Source: Laburnicola sp. R22_1 (taxonomy: Eukaryota > Ascomycota > Dothideomycetes > Pleosporales > Didymosphaeriaceae). From it: a stretch of 64,000 bases of DNA. This document shows, piece after piece, positions 12,771 through 24,933 of this stretch. The position numbers and the translations under genes were made by a program. Each line of letters opens with the position of its first letter. Position 1 is the first letter of the stretch. The notes under the pieces are model-generated. The model had not been told where the DNA came from, searched no databases, and saw nothing but the letters and a program-made list of their open reading frames with translations. The DNA lies in the NCBI GenBank assembly GCA_014281115.1, contig JACONQ010000007.1, positions 310,001-374,000 on the forward strand, in the 5' to 3' direction.

Positions 12771-13850
12771 ATATTAAATAGTAAGCACAATATATAAGTA
12801 CGCTAGGGTAGTAGCGCGCTTATAGCGTAATTACTAATAATAGTAATAATAAAGTAAGAAGTTAGTTTTCTATGCATACTTTAAGTAAATTTAATAGTTA
12901 TTAGAGCGCTTATAAATAGTAGAGTAAGTGCGTAGTTTATATATAAACTATTATTACGTTAGTAGAGACTTAGTAGACTGTATTTTTAGGCGCTAGACTA
13001 GAGCGGCCTTTCCATCCCAACCTACGCAGGCTTAAATTAAAAAAAAGGGAGTTAAAAAGGGTAATTAACACTAAATAAATAATGCGACCCTACTCCTACT
13101 ATAAAATAAATACTAATACCTCTAGATACTATTATTAACACTATTTATACACAATAGGTTACTATATAGGCTAAGGATATATAGCTAGTAGATAGGCACT
13201 ATAAGAAGTATATCGATACTAGGTAAATAGTAAGGCGCTTAGTTAGGTTTAATATATATATTTAACACTAAAGCTGTACTTTTACTATAATAAGTAAACA
13301 TAATAATTACTACTATAATAATAAGGGTATTTTTATAGTAATTTACTATAAAAATCATATATAGCTAATAAAAAATATAATTAGCTAGACCTAATACAAC
13401 CTAGTCTGTGCAATTCTAATCTAACCTATGGCCTATATAACTCTAACCTAACCTATACCTATTACTAGCGCAAAATCTATAGGTAGAAGTTGGGTTAGAA
13501 TTAGGGTCTTATGTAAGAGAACTTAATCCTAACCTAACCTATACCTATTTGCTAGCCTAACTAAGGGCTTTTATTATAGCTATAGTTATAGGCTATATAA
13601 GATTATTTAGTATAGTATATAATAATATTAGCTCTATTATAATTAAAAAGAGATTTAAAGCTCTATTTTTAAAGAGATACTTTATTTTAGCTAAAAATAG
13701 TAAGAAGTAGGCTATATAAGAGCTAGTAAAAATATTTTATTGCTAAGCTATCTTATATAAAATAGTATTACTATTAACTTTTAAATAGTGTAAAAAAAGG
13801 AGGCGCAATACTGTTTTTGTATCTGTTTTAATAAGTAATTAAAATAGAGG

Positions 13851-16800
13851 CAAGAACAGCGCTAAAAACGGGGGAAGTATGCAGGGCCTTGGCCCTCTCG
13901 CTGGCTGCGGCTGCCTGAACGAGCGGTTGCATATCGTACCGAGTGCCTGCCTGCACCACCAGGAAATCCGGATCCAACGCATCCGTTCTGTAAATGTGCT
14001 TTTGGACAGGACGGGGGTTTCGAGTATATGTAGCGTGTGTCTGTCGGGTTCCGTTGTGGGAGTCGACTCGATTTAGACGCCCTGTCTTCAGTGTAAATAG
14101 ACTACCCACAACGGAGATTAACGTTGAGAGCGTCGTAAGGTTCGTTTCTAAACGTGGCGATGGCATGGTTTTGGTCGGAGGTGCATGCAGCGTTAGGTAT
14201 GTAGTGTGGTTCTTGGTCTAAGGTATGGCACTTCATCCTGGCGCTTAATCATTGTGGTTTCGGCGCATAGCATATTTTGTACCGTAACCTAACCATGACG
14301 TGACGGCGGCTCTGCCCAGGTGGGGTAGGTAGGTAGATTCCTACCAAGGGAGTTGAACTTTGCGTCTTGTCTTGGTAGGTTGGGCGGTGCAAACTGCGCT
14401 TCGAGCGTGGGATGGCATGGGATGAGATAGGATGTGTAAGTGTACAAAGGTGGAATGGACCGAATGAATGGTGCAGTCAGTACGTCTGGATTCATTCCGT
14501 CGGCCCGACTTCTTCGACTTTGGAAACACGACCGATTCGCCAAGCGCTGCATGTTCGTTCATAGCGGTGCATTCAACATTGATTGGCGGCACTGGGTACG
14601 TAGTGTAGCACACGATGCATGCCATGAATGCGTATTTACAGCTAGCTACAGGCTGCGTGCACGCAAGCAAGCTGGTAGGGGAGATTACAATCAATCAATA
14701 AATCAATCAATCCATTTATTCGATTCGTATTCCGCTTGGGTGTTTGGGTGTTGTTTGGTATTCCTACCTTACCTTCTTCTTCTGAGCTGAGTATGCCACA
14801 TGTGGTCCCAGGGCCGGGGAATTGGTTAGACACGGTCTACGGGAGGGAATGGCTTATGGTTGACTAGATAGATAGATGGATGGATGGATGGATGGATGAA
14901 TCTACTTATAAGTAAGATGGGTAGTTGCGACTAAGGAAGGCCTGGCTGGGGTAGGTTTTCAAAACGTGGAGAGGAGGGAATGTTGGGTGATGTAGGGAGG
15001 GAGGGATAGATGGATGGAGCTGTATTACGCGCGCGGTTAGCAGGAATTAGATGGGAATTAGAAGGTATATGTTGGGACAGGGTTCTGGGTGTGTTGGGAC
15101 AGGATGCTGGGTGTGTTGGGAGTGGGGATGTGGGTGGTGGGATTATTGGGGAGGGAGGGGGATTATTGGGGATAGAGAAGAGTGGGTGGTTGTACGCTCG
15201 CTTGTCTGCCTATGTTTCTGGTTGCACCTGGGTGCTTTGCTCGCTGGCTGAGGATGATGGTGTGAAGGCTTTGGTAGGAATATTTTACGAACATTATAGA
15301 AGCTAGAGAAAGGGGGAAAGAGAAAAGGCGAGGGGGGTTACTCAATTGGTGGGGGATACACTATACAGGTGGGGATAGTTAGAAAGTAGATACCTCCTAA
15401 GTAAATTAACTGTGAAAAACGCAGTCTTTATCGCAGCGTAGCGCGTGTACTAAAGAGAGATCTGATAGACCGGTTGGTGGGAAAAGATGTGTGCCTTAGA
15501 TGGTTATAAGATAAGATAAGGCCGTTATATAGGATATAGGACATTATGGAAGAGGGGGAAAATAAGGCTACGTCGACTTGAGTTGTCTGGGAATTATTGG
15601 GGTGGTTGAACTGTGAATTGTGGAGTGGGTTGGTTTGCGTTGGGTTGTGGAGGTTAGACTTTTGTGTTTTGGAACGAGATAGGAGGGGAAATGAAATGGA
15701 TATGGACTAGATGGTATGGAGAATGGAAGATGTGTTGCGGAAGTAATTGCGTTGGCCTATTGTTAACGATATCGTTTCTTGGTCATTTTTCTGAGTGGTA
15801 GAGCGCTGTGGTAGGGTAGGAAATTAAGTGTAGTTTGTTTTGGTTGTGGTTGAAGTATGAGCGCTATGTGTTTGGAGGCATGGAGATAAAAAATACTGGG
15901 TATGTATACTGTAATGGGTTGGATTTGAGGTAGATGATAATTTAATTGTATATGTGGGGTCTTGCGTGAGAAGTATAATGCTCTAGTGAGTTAAGATGTG
16001 CTATTTCGTGTTGTGTTGTGTTTGGTTTGATTTGATTCGATTCTCATTTAACATATTTTTCAGCCAGTTTAACTGATTATGTAGACTATAGGCTATATAG
16101 GAACGCTTCTTCGGCACTGAAACCAATATAGATGCCATTGTATTGTGTTTTGGTGCTAAACTACCTTAAGTTCACAACAAGAGGTTTAATGTGTTAAGAA
16201 AGAACCAGAACAGATAAATATAGATGACATAGTATATAGTGCAAATACAACTAAGTCATAAGGTAGATATATACTCATACAAAGTACTCCTTATGGCGTA
16301 CAAATAAGGCGCTAAGAGACCATAGACAAACAGACAACCATATCTACACACTTGCACTCCAAAAAATCACACATGTCATCCAGCTCTATCAGCGACAAAA
16401 ATCAGTCATGCAAAGCTCAAATCATAATAAAGGAGTACGCTATCAATATCGCAGTATCATATCGAAGCTCCTAGCACCAGCACCAGCCTAACGTACTTTC
16501 CCAGAGAACCTTCACCACGCCAAAACATGCACATTGTACCCATCTACCCAACACTCCCATCTCTTAATTAATCCCAAGGATCCCTATACTATAGCAAGTC
16601 TACCTCGCAAGCTCATACACACACAAAGGTAAGATACCGCCCAGGAGGCAGGCAGACCGCAAGGCGCACGCGCAAAACCTCGTCTCGTCTCGTCGCACAA
16701 TCAGTCTCACACCTTGGGCACGCACGCGCACGGCGCAAGCTCATGGCCCCGCAAATCAGCCTGTTCTGTCCGCCACATTAAATGATAAGAGTCAGCTTGA

Positions 16801-16999
16801 ACGACGAACGCGTATGCGTGCAATGCAATCTTTGTTGGAGTTCTGGTCTCGCGCCAAGCACCGATATGCGCTTCAGCACTGCCATTCCGCATCTACCCGC
16901 CATCGATGCACAGACCACACAACGTACATACGCGCAAACACACACACCACCTCACCCATTATTCGCCCACCCATTCAATCCTCCCATCCAATATCCCCA
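13851..16999. other. About 3.1 kb of normal composition without a convincing gene
   Basis: Composition switches abruptly to about 50% GC at 13850. The open frames here are all below about 160 codons, overlap on both strands and show no recognisable domain, signal peptide or splice-supported extension. There are G-rich imperfect repeats around 15080-15180 and simple repeats near 14866-14899. It could hold untranslated or non-coding transcripts, or the long 3' flank of the MFS gene, but I cannot support a gene. Confidence 0.6.
14866..14899. repeat. GATA/GATG microsatellite
   Basis: Short run of GATA followed by GGAT/GATG tetranucleotide units. A shorter related stretch of GGAT/GAGT units lies near 17325-17350. 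Confidence 0.9.
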
Positions 17000-19232
17000 T
17001 CACGATCGCGATCGCGACTCAGCATCCCCATCGCCATCTCCATCCCTCTCACCCTCCCCATCCCCCTTCCCAGCCTTCAAACTCGGTAACCTGATAGTCA
17101 GCACCAACAAATTAACCACAGCAAACATGGCAATAGCCGAGATGAATGTAACGCGCAGACTGCGCCCATACGCATCGATGACTACGATTTTTGTGGTTTT
17201 CGTTAGTTTGGGGGGCTGTGTAGAAGGGGCGAGCTGGGAGGGGGGCAAAGTGGGTCGGTAGGTATACGCGGGGTAAAAATTTGTGCAAGGCAAATAAGGA
17301 GGTTGTTGAGGCGAGGTGCACAGGGATGGATGAGTGGATGAGTGGATGAATAATAGAGGCGGTTGGGAAAAGTAAATTTGTTGAACTTTGAGGCGCGCGG
17401 AGGAAGAAACGTCACGTACCTTGGCGCTGGTGCTTAGGGTCGAGATCGAGGATGGATCGGACCGATTTGCGAACCGTAAGGATGATCTACGCAGTTCAGT
17501 CAGAACGACGAGTCGGGGGTGCGAAACACTGTGACTGCAAGCGCGAAGAGGGGATGAAACATACGTCGTCTTTATGGCGACCTGTAACGAGGACGTTGAG
17601 GTACCCCGTGAGCGCGTTCTGAAGGACTAAACTACTGAGCGAGACGCCCATTACGGTGCCTAGCTGGCGCCACAAGTTCAACGTGCTGGTCATGACGGCT
17701 TGGTCGGCTTGCGTGCTCGTCGCGAGGACGCCTACCATTGTCGCTGGGTAGGAGAGGCCTTGGCCGATACTTGCGGGCACGAGGAAGAGGGTTGCGAGCC
17801 AGGTTGGTATGGAGTCCCATAGTGTTGAGAGGAGAAGCCCGCCTACCATCATGCTGAGAGAGCCGACGACGATGAGCCATTTCATACGCCCGGTGAGTGT
17901 CATTATGAAGCCCGATGATACACCGCAGATCATCAGGGCTAACGACGGCCCTGCGAGGCGGAACCCAGACATGGACGCCGATTCTAGCTTCACGGCCTGG
18001 AAGTAGAGCGGCGCGTTGAAGATGATAGCGTTGATGCCGATGTTGGCGAAGAAGTTGTTGAACACAAGGCTTCCGCGTGGCCGGGAGAAGAGCAGGTACA
18101 TTGGCATGACGGGTCGTGCGGCTCTTGACTCGACGCGGAAAAGGACTGCGCCCGCGACGACAGCGACTACGAGGGATGTTATGACGAATGGGTGCGCCCA
18201 GGGGAACACGTTGCCTCCGAGATTGAGACCGGCGATGAGGAAGGCTACGGAGCCGGTGAGGAGGATAGAGCCTGTAAAGTCGAAACCGCGCAGTGCGTCG
18301 CTGAAGCCCTGGCCTGATCGCTGAGCGAGGTTTGGGCCGAGAGTGGACGGAGTGGTGAAGTATGCGTTGATGAAGATGGCGAAGAAGAAGGGGATTTGGA
18401 TGGCGAAGGTCATTCTCCATCCTAACTTGTCACATAGGAAACCTCCGAAGGCCGCTCCCAGTGTCGATCCGCCCCCGTAAAAGAGGTTGATGTAGGCCTG
18501 GTATGTGCTCCGCACCTGAATACTGACGAGGTCATTCAGAATGATATTGCCCATTGAAAGCACTGCAGCTGCACCGAGACCGCAAAAGGCTCTTGCGGCG
18601 ATGAAGCTACCGATGCTCTGCGCAAGAGCACACCAGCCTGTCGCAGCGGCAAGGAACAACAGACCGGAAAGATACAGTGGGCGTCTACCAAAAGTGTCGG
18701 AGACTCTTCCAAAAAGAGGCTGCAGTGAAGTCGACGTCAGGAGAAAGGCTGTAGAAAGCCACGAAGCCGAGTTCGATGCGTTGAAGTATGACGTGATTAC
18801 TGGATGGCTTGATGCCATGAGGGTAGAATCGAACATTGCAATCTACTCCAGTCAGAAACTGCCCCAAATACGCAGAGCCTATAGTCGAAGACCAGAACTC
18901 ACAAAATAGCCCATAAACACACCGATGATGATGCATCGAAATTTGGTTCTAGAAAGTCCTACTAAACGTCCATCTTCTCCGAATTGGCCATGGTCATCAG
19001 GCTGCTCATGTGAAGCTGCATCTTCGAATTCGGGAGCAAGCCAATGGCTGCTCGAATAGCTCCTTTGCTTCCCAAGTGCTGGGGATTGCGGTGCTGTGAG
19101 AACACCCTGTGCTACCTCCGCATATTGGATGTCATCTTCATAGATGGCTGAATCTTCCTGGCGATCTGTTGACTCGGGACGCAGCAGCGGTGTTCGCTCG
19201 GAAGCACGGTGGGCATCGCTTCGGGCTGTCAT
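17000..19232 (-). CDS. MFS transporter, DHA2-like (vacuolar amino-acid/drug type)
   Basis: Four exons on the minus strand: 19232-18903, 18842-17565, 17486-17420 and 17181-17000, giving 618 residues; every junction has GT..AG and the frame closes. Residues 1 to about 95 form a soluble tail, followed by the multi-span core of a major facilitator protein. The conserved loop motif GRVSDTFGRR lies at 155-164. Length and arrangement fit the 14-span DHA2 family, including the fungal vacuolar basic amino-acid exchangers (Vba/Fnx1-like). The N terminus has an acidic dileucine signal, ERTPLL (12-17), of the type that directs proteins to the vacuole; vacuolar residence is inference. The last exon adds a Gly/Asp/Ser-rich tail after the final span. 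It is divergent from the amidotransferase gene. Substrate unknown. The 3' splice site of the last exon was chosen because it yields VIDAYGRSLRVTF, which fits the family. Confidence 0.85.
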
Positions 19233-19472
19233 TTACTGCCCGCTTGCAAGCAGCACACAATACAGTGAGTTATATATACAGGTCTCTAAGCAATATAAGA
19301 ACGTATTGTTTCTGGTGTGAAGCGTGAGTTGGAGATGAAGCCAGACTCCCACGCCGTGGATGACAAAGCGGCTTGCCTCGGCTAGCCCTTCCGCGTTAGG
19401 ATTCAAACTTATCCCCGGATTCGCCATTCCCACAACCAACCTCTGAATTCTATTCACTCACCCGCTGTGAAG
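19233..19472. promoter_or_regulatory. Divergent promoter region, MFS transporter / amidotransferase
   Basis: 240 bp between two ATG codons facing away from each other. A TATATATA-like stretch sits near 19270. The short shared spacer makes coregulation possible, but no specific operator is recognised. Confidence 0.5.
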
Positions 19473-20323
19473 ATGAAACCTCCTCTGCGGATAGCTATTC
19501 TCGAAGCCGACACACTACCGGACGACATCGTCGCCAGATATGGAAAGTACGGCAAAATCTTCCGCACGCTTCTCGAAACGGCTGCAGATGAGCTGCAGCA
19601 GCCAGGCTTCTCGAAAGATAGCCTGGAGTTGACCGCATACGATGTGGTCACTGAGCAGAAGTATCCTGAGCTGGATGATGTCGATGCAGTATTGATCAGT
19701 GGATCAAGTGAGTGGCATATGACAAGCTACATGGCAATTGGTCTGACTATCGGAAGAGCACGACTCCTTCGAGAACCACCCTTGGATCTTGAAACTGGTT
19801 GAATTCACCGAGAAACTGCTCAAACAAGATCGCATTCGGATTATTGGTGTCTGCTTTGGGCATCAGATCATTGGTCGAGCAGCAGGCGTCAAGGTCGGAC
19901 GAAGCGAGGGCGGATGGGAAGTGGCCGTACTCCCCGTCGAGCTGACCCAGAAGGGCAAAGAAATCTTTCAGCAAGACACACTGGTTCGTTTCCTGCCTTG
20001 ATTCTTTTTCTTTATGCTAATCGAGTGCATAGAACATCCACCAAATGCATCGCGACGCTGTGTTTGAGTATCCGGAAGGCGTGGAGGCGCTAGGCGGATC
20101 TCCGAGATGTCTCGTGCAGGGCATGTACCAGAAAGGAAAGTTCATATCCGTGCAAGGACACCCGGAGTTCACCGAGAGCATTGTGAGCTATTTGGTGACT
20201 ATGCGGAACAAGCAGGGGATCTTCAATACGGCAGAAGCTAAAGATGCGCTGGACAGGGTGGGGAATCGCCATGATGGTGTTGCGGTTGGAAAGGCGTTCC
20301 TTAGATTTCTACTAGAAGACTGA
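19473..20323 (+). CDS. Class-I glutamine amidotransferase-like protein
   Basis: Three exons, 19473-19707, 19757-19983 and 20033-20323, encode 250 residues. The protein is a free-standing GATase1 domain of the fungal GMP-synthase-like group. It has the nucleophile elbow IIGVCFGHQIIG with Cys111, and GHPEF with His197 and Glu199, completing the Cys-His-Glu triad that releases ammonia from glutamine or acts as a related hydrolase. The first splice junction restores SGSKHDSF, typical of the family; reading through would instead give a premature end. Physiological partner and substrate are unknown: members of this group include gamma-glutamyl peptidases. It shares a 240-bp divergent promoter with the MFS gene. 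A GTG codon 6 bp upstream is in frame, but the ATG at 19473 is preferred for a eukaryote. Confidence 0.85.
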
Positions 20324-20641
20324 AGCGCGGTATACCTACTCCAATCGTGCCGTACGAAAGGATGGGATGGAATCCTATTTCCATGTTGTTATAAATAGTG
20401 CATCGGGTGCTAAGCCCAGTCAGGCTAGCTCGAGCGCCCACAAGTCGTGGTGTTATCGCCGCGTGCGACCGAAGTGTTGTAACCAAAACCTCGAAGCCAA
20501 CAACCTTCCACGTCGCTCGTTACCACACAATCCTGCGCCGCTCACACCTCCTCCCGTCGCTTTCGTACGTTATATTGCTTTCATGCGCACTGGCTGCTGC
20601 ATGCCGCTTGATCGGTAGTTTCCTTGGCCTGGCCGTCTCCG

Positions 20642-22850
20642 ATGGGTACGCAGCCCCCCAGCTGAAAGTGCCCGCCCACCGACTGACGATAGTTGTTGCG
20701 CAGGGAAACACAGGTGGGGCGTGATACTCGATGTAAGCCCTCCTGTACGCAGCTACGAAATCGCGACTAATGTACGGTTTTAGGCCGGGTCTTCTGGGAC
20801 GCGCGTCTACATATACAAATGGAAGAACAGCGACTCGGCGCGCAAGTCGGCGAGTGCAGCAGAACTGAACAAGCTCCCCGAAATCAAGACAGACAGGAAG
20901 TGGATCAAGAAGATCAATCCCGGCCTCTCGTCCTTTGGCGACCACCCGCACCATGTCGGCCCCGAACACCTCGACAAGCTCTTCAGCCATGCGCTCAAGT
21001 ACGTCCCGCACGACGAAGTCCCGAATACGCCCCTCTTCCTCCTCGCCACCGCCGGCATGCGCATACTGCCGGAGCTGCAGCAGAAAGCTGTCCTCGAGGA
21101 AGTATGCGCTTATGCGCGGACGCACACCAAGTTCCAGTTGCCCGACTGCGCCCTCCACGTCCAGGTCATACCGGGAGAGACGGAAGGCTTGTATGGGTGG
21201 ATAGCAGCGAATTACTTGCTAGGTGGGTTTGACAAACCCAAGGGGCACCAAGATGAGAAGAAGCACCGCACCTATGGCTTTTTGGACATGGGAGGTGCAT
21301 CCGCTCAGATAGCCTTTGCGCCAAATGCGACCGAAGCCGAGCGCCATGCCAACGATCTGACACTATTGCGCTTACGGTCCCTGGGCGGGGCTTCTCCCGA
21401 ATACAAAGTGTTTGTGACCACATGGCTGGGCTTTGGGGTAAATCAGGCGAGGCAACGATACGTCAAGGCACTCTTGGAATCAAGTACAAATGCCAAGGAA
21501 TACCCCGATCCTTGCTTGCCGGACGACGCCGTGGTCATGGTGAGCGACGAAGGGACAGCAATCGAGTCTGGAACTGGGAAGAAAGGTCACAAGCTGGTTG
21601 GCACGGGCGTGTTTTCGGAATGCTTGCGGAGAACATATCCTCTGCTCGAGAAAGAGAAGGACTGTCTGGACGCGCCGTGTCTTATCAATGGCCAACATAC
21701 CCCAGCCATCGATTTCGACGTCAACCACTTTGTCGGTGTATCCGAGTACTACTACACAACGCATGACGTTTTCAAGATAGCTTCCAAGGGCGAGGACGAC
21801 GACTACGACTTCAAGTCATATCAACAGGCTGCTAGCGACTTCTGTAACAAGAGCTGGAAAGATATCAAAAAGGGAGTCAAGGATAAGAAATGGGGAAAGT
21901 TCATAGACGAACAAATCGCTCAAGAAGTCTGTTTCAAATCGTCCTGGCTCATCAACGTCCTCCACGACGGTATCGGCGTGCCTCGCGTCGGCCTCGAGGA
22001 TCTCAACAGCGCACACAACGTCACAAAAGCAAAAGTCGGTGACGGCAAGAACACAGTCTCCCTGAACCCCTTCCAGACCGTCAACAAGATCAACGACGTC
22101 GAACTCAGCTGGACGCTGGGCAAAATGGTGCTCTACGCCTCCAGCGAGATCCCTCCCCCTTCAACGCAACCTGACGCGCTAGCCGTAGGCTTCGGCAGCA
22201 ACGTGCCCGGCATCCCCTCCGACTTCCAGTATCCAGGTGGCTCCCACACGCCCCACGCCAGCTCAGATGCTGACTGGCACGACCGACTCTTCACCGAGAA
22301 CCCGCGCCGTATCCCCGGCTTCCTCATCTTCGTCCTCATCCTCCTCATCATCGGGTACATGACGTGCGGGCGGGAACGTCGCAAATCCTCGCGCCAAAGA
22401 ATCGCACACTTTTTCGGCAGAGCAGCAGGAAGCCGTCACTCTTCTTCCTCGATCCGTCGCCGGCGCGGCTTCCTCCCCTCTAAACTCTTCAGCCTCCGCG
22501 GCGCACCGCAGCCGAGCTACGAGCGCGTCCTCGAAGACGGCGAAGCTGGGAATACGGACTTTGAACTTGGGTCTTTGACGTCGGATGAGGATGCGCGGTC
22601 TGATGATAGCGAGGGGGGGCGTGTTGGGCGGACGTCCGGGTGGGCGACGCCGAGGGGGAAGGCGGCGGATCTGGGGGGTCTGCCGGGGTTTGAGGCTGAG
22701 GATGTGGTGGCGCAGGGGTCGGGGTTGGGGTTGGGGCCGGGGTTTGCGAATGCGATTGAGAGGGGTGTTGGGGCCGGGGGCGGGGGGTGGAGGAGTAGGG
22801 CGGGGAGTCCGAGGAGGGGGAAGAGTGGGTTGGGGTTTAGGGGGGAGTAG
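20642..22850 (+). CDS. GDA1/CD39 nucleoside phosphatase, Golgi apyrase (Ynd1-like)
   Basis: Exons 20642-20645, 20704-20732 and 20784-22850 give 699 residues. Only with the 4-nt first exon (ATG plus G) does the protein start MGKHRWGVILDAGSSGTR, matching Ynd1 relatives. Apyrase conserved regions are visible: DAGSSGTR (11-18), LATAGMR around 103, PGETEGLYGW with the catalytic-base-type Glu145, and DMGGASAQ from Asp179. A single membrane span, about 521-540 (FLIFVLILLIIGYM), precedes a basic/Ser-rich cytosolic tail, as in yeast Ynd1. The role expected from the family is hydrolysis of nucleoside di- and triphosphates in the Golgi lumen, clearing the GDP or UDP by-products of glycosylation. The last 80 or so codons are unusually Gly-rich and G-rich on the coding strand, unlike the rest of the gene. 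Confidence 0.88.
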
Positions 22851-23625
22851 GAGGAGGAGGAGGGGGGTTGAGATTTTTTATTTTATTTTTTTGGGTGTGG
22901 ATATGGCCGCTCGTTGTGGATGCGCGTGGGTATGTGTGTGTTAACGACGTCCTTTTTTTCCCTCCTTTTTTTGGCTGCTGCTGTTGGGATGAGGGGGCGG
23001 GGCGTTTTTTTATAGGGTTAGATAAGGTGGTCGGTTGGTGGTTGCATGTATATAGTGTATACTCTGCTTGATATCTTCTTAGAAGACTAGTTACTAGTTG
23101 TTGTGGGCGGGAAGGCGTTGTTGTGTTGTGTGGATCTATGATATTTTTACCTTGGGTGTGTGTGTATGTTTGGTGATGTGTGATGTGGGATGTGTGGGTG
23201 TATGATGGATGTGTTAAGTGGTGATCGCTTGATCTTGCGATTTTAGGTCTCCACTAGAGCAGATTGTTTTGTCGCGGTTACCTGCTGAGTTGTGCGATTC
23301 TTGGGAGAATTGAGTGCGTGTGCGTAAAGCGGGTTTGACATGAGCTTGTAGTGGGGCTTAAATCGACCATGTAAGCATCCGTAGTCTTGGCCATGCGTAC
23401 TAGATACTATTGGGGTATTACCGTCGTAGCTAAATCATAAATGTAGTGGGATATGCGATTGATTTCTCGCGCGAAAAGGCGGCCTCTTTACACCAGCCAG
23501 TCTCCCACTCCGTCAATCTACGGAATAAGCACTTCTTCGGCCTCCTTTCCGCCCTCTCTCCCAGCCGTTTCACCGAAAAAGGGGACCGCCTATCGTACCC
23601 AGTGTTCCAGTCCGTCGCTCTCACG
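22851..23625. other. Intergenic region without a recognised gene
   Basis: Follows the apyrase stop. GT-rich stretches near 23150-23215 resemble a 3' untranslated region. An open frame of 67 codons here has hydrophobic composition but starts within T/G-rich sequence and has no family resemblance. Confidence 0.5.
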
Positions 23626-24657
23626 ATGCTCCGCCCTACGCTTGCGTATACGTCTTCCCTGTTGGTCCTCCTCGCGACGCACCCGCACCCCATAAGAGCC
23701 GGATGCTACTTCCCCGACGGAACCATCGATAAAAACGTAGAGTACCAGCCGTGTTCTGACGACGCGTCCAACCCGCTTTCCACCATCTGCTGCGCGACGA
23801 ACCGCAAAGATGGCGCGGATATATGTGCGCCGAATGGACTGTGTCAGGTGGGCGTGAAGAAGGACGCACAGCCGAGCGACGATAGGTGGACGAAGCCGTC
23901 GTGTACGAAGGCGGATTGGACGGAGGATGGGTGTTTGCATGTCTGTGGGGTGCGTCTTTATGTCTCTTCTATTTTATAGGACAGCAGTCGCAGAGGTCGA
24001 ACGGACGGAGACCAAGACGGAATATTTGAACCCATGCTGACTGACATTCATCCATATCCACAGGACGACAAATACCCCTTCATAACGCCGTGTAACCGCG
24101 CAGCCGGGAACTCGTCCCAGCGCTGGTGCTGCGGCGATAACCAAGATTGCTGCAGTGAAGATGCGAATCATTTTGTCGAGTACCTCCCTGTTACGTTCGA
24201 CCCGACACGGACGGCGTACACAGCGCCTCCTTCCTCGTCAACTTCCTCTTCGTCTTCCTCTTCGTCTTCCTCTTCCACCTCCGAATCTTCCACTTCCGCA
24301 TCCTTAGCCGCAGACGACTCCACCTCCACCACCTCATCCTCATCCTCATCCTCCCTCTCCCCCGGCACCAAAGCCGGCATCGCCATCGGCGCCATCCTCG
24401 GCGCCATCCTCCTTTTCGCCCTAGGTCTCTGGTACGGCCGCCGCATCCACCACCGGCGGACCCCCGCCTCCGGCCCCTTTGCAAAAAGCGACAACACAAC
24501 CGTCTACGCCCATCACAAAGAAATGGACTCGTCGACACCGCCTGTGCATGAGATGCCGGTCTACGACGAAAGGAAGAGTTGGCAGGCGAATGAGAGGATG
24601 AGGAGTGGGATGGTGGAGATGGATGGACGGAGGGGGGCTGGGGAGATGGAGGCGTGA
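23626..24657 (+). CDS. Cysteine-rich secreted-type single-pass membrane protein
   Basis: Two exons, 23626-23949 and 24064-24657, encode 305 residues. Residues 1-25 look like a signal peptide ending in PIRA. The ectodomain (26 to about 145) holds 14 cysteines, including CC pairs (ICC, WCC, DCC), so it is probably stabilised by seven disulphides. A Ser/Thr-rich, probably O-glycosylated stalk follows, then one membrane span (about 212-232, AGIAIGAILGAILLFALGLW) and a cytosolic tail with charged and Tyr-containing stretches. This layout is common among fungal cell-surface sensors and orphan effector-like proteins; I do not recognise a named family. An in-frame GTG reading extends upstream, but the ATG gives the signal peptide. 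It converges with the GCP4 gene, 276 bp apart. Confidence 0.75.
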
Positions 24658-24933
24658 GGGTGGGTGGGTACGTACTATGGGGTTTTTAGGCTGAGGGGGA
24701 GGTTTGAGGGGGGTTTTTGTTGCGGGTCGTGGCTGGGTATTGGGTTGGGTGGGGAGTGCGGATTCGGCTCGTTGATTTGTGGGCTTTGGTTCGGTGGGTA
24801 GCGCGAAGGCGGAATGACTGTTCGCATTTTTGAACGCTCGGTCAATTGGCTGCATCGTGGTGGCCATAGGGGGTATAATCATATTGCCGTCATGTCTACA
24901 GTCGTACCTATTCAACGTTCAGCTCAACCTTCA

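Larger units (their letters stand above)
73..13850. other. Left AT-rich, RIP-type repeat block
   Basis: Almost pure A/T sequence rich in TpA and poor in CpA/TpG, with no open frame longer than about 100 codons. Transposon proteins can still be recognised by eye in translated fragments but carry frequent stops. This is what repeat-induced point mutation leaves in Pezizomycotina. The border to normal composition lies near 13850. Individual elements inside are listed separately; stretches not listed (about 3360-3840 and 12770-13850) show only repeat-like AT-rich sequence to me. Confidence 0.9.

Noticed and set aside
13430..13560. CCTAACCTAACC-like words suggesting an interstitial telomere
   Set aside because: The motif is imperfect, interrupted and occurs only as two short clusters within a duplicated AT-rich segment; it is not a TTAGGG array.
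13828..15345. Several open frames of 60-117 codons on both strands
   Set aside because: They overlap one another, lack domains and plausible splice extensions, and occur at chance lengths for this composition.
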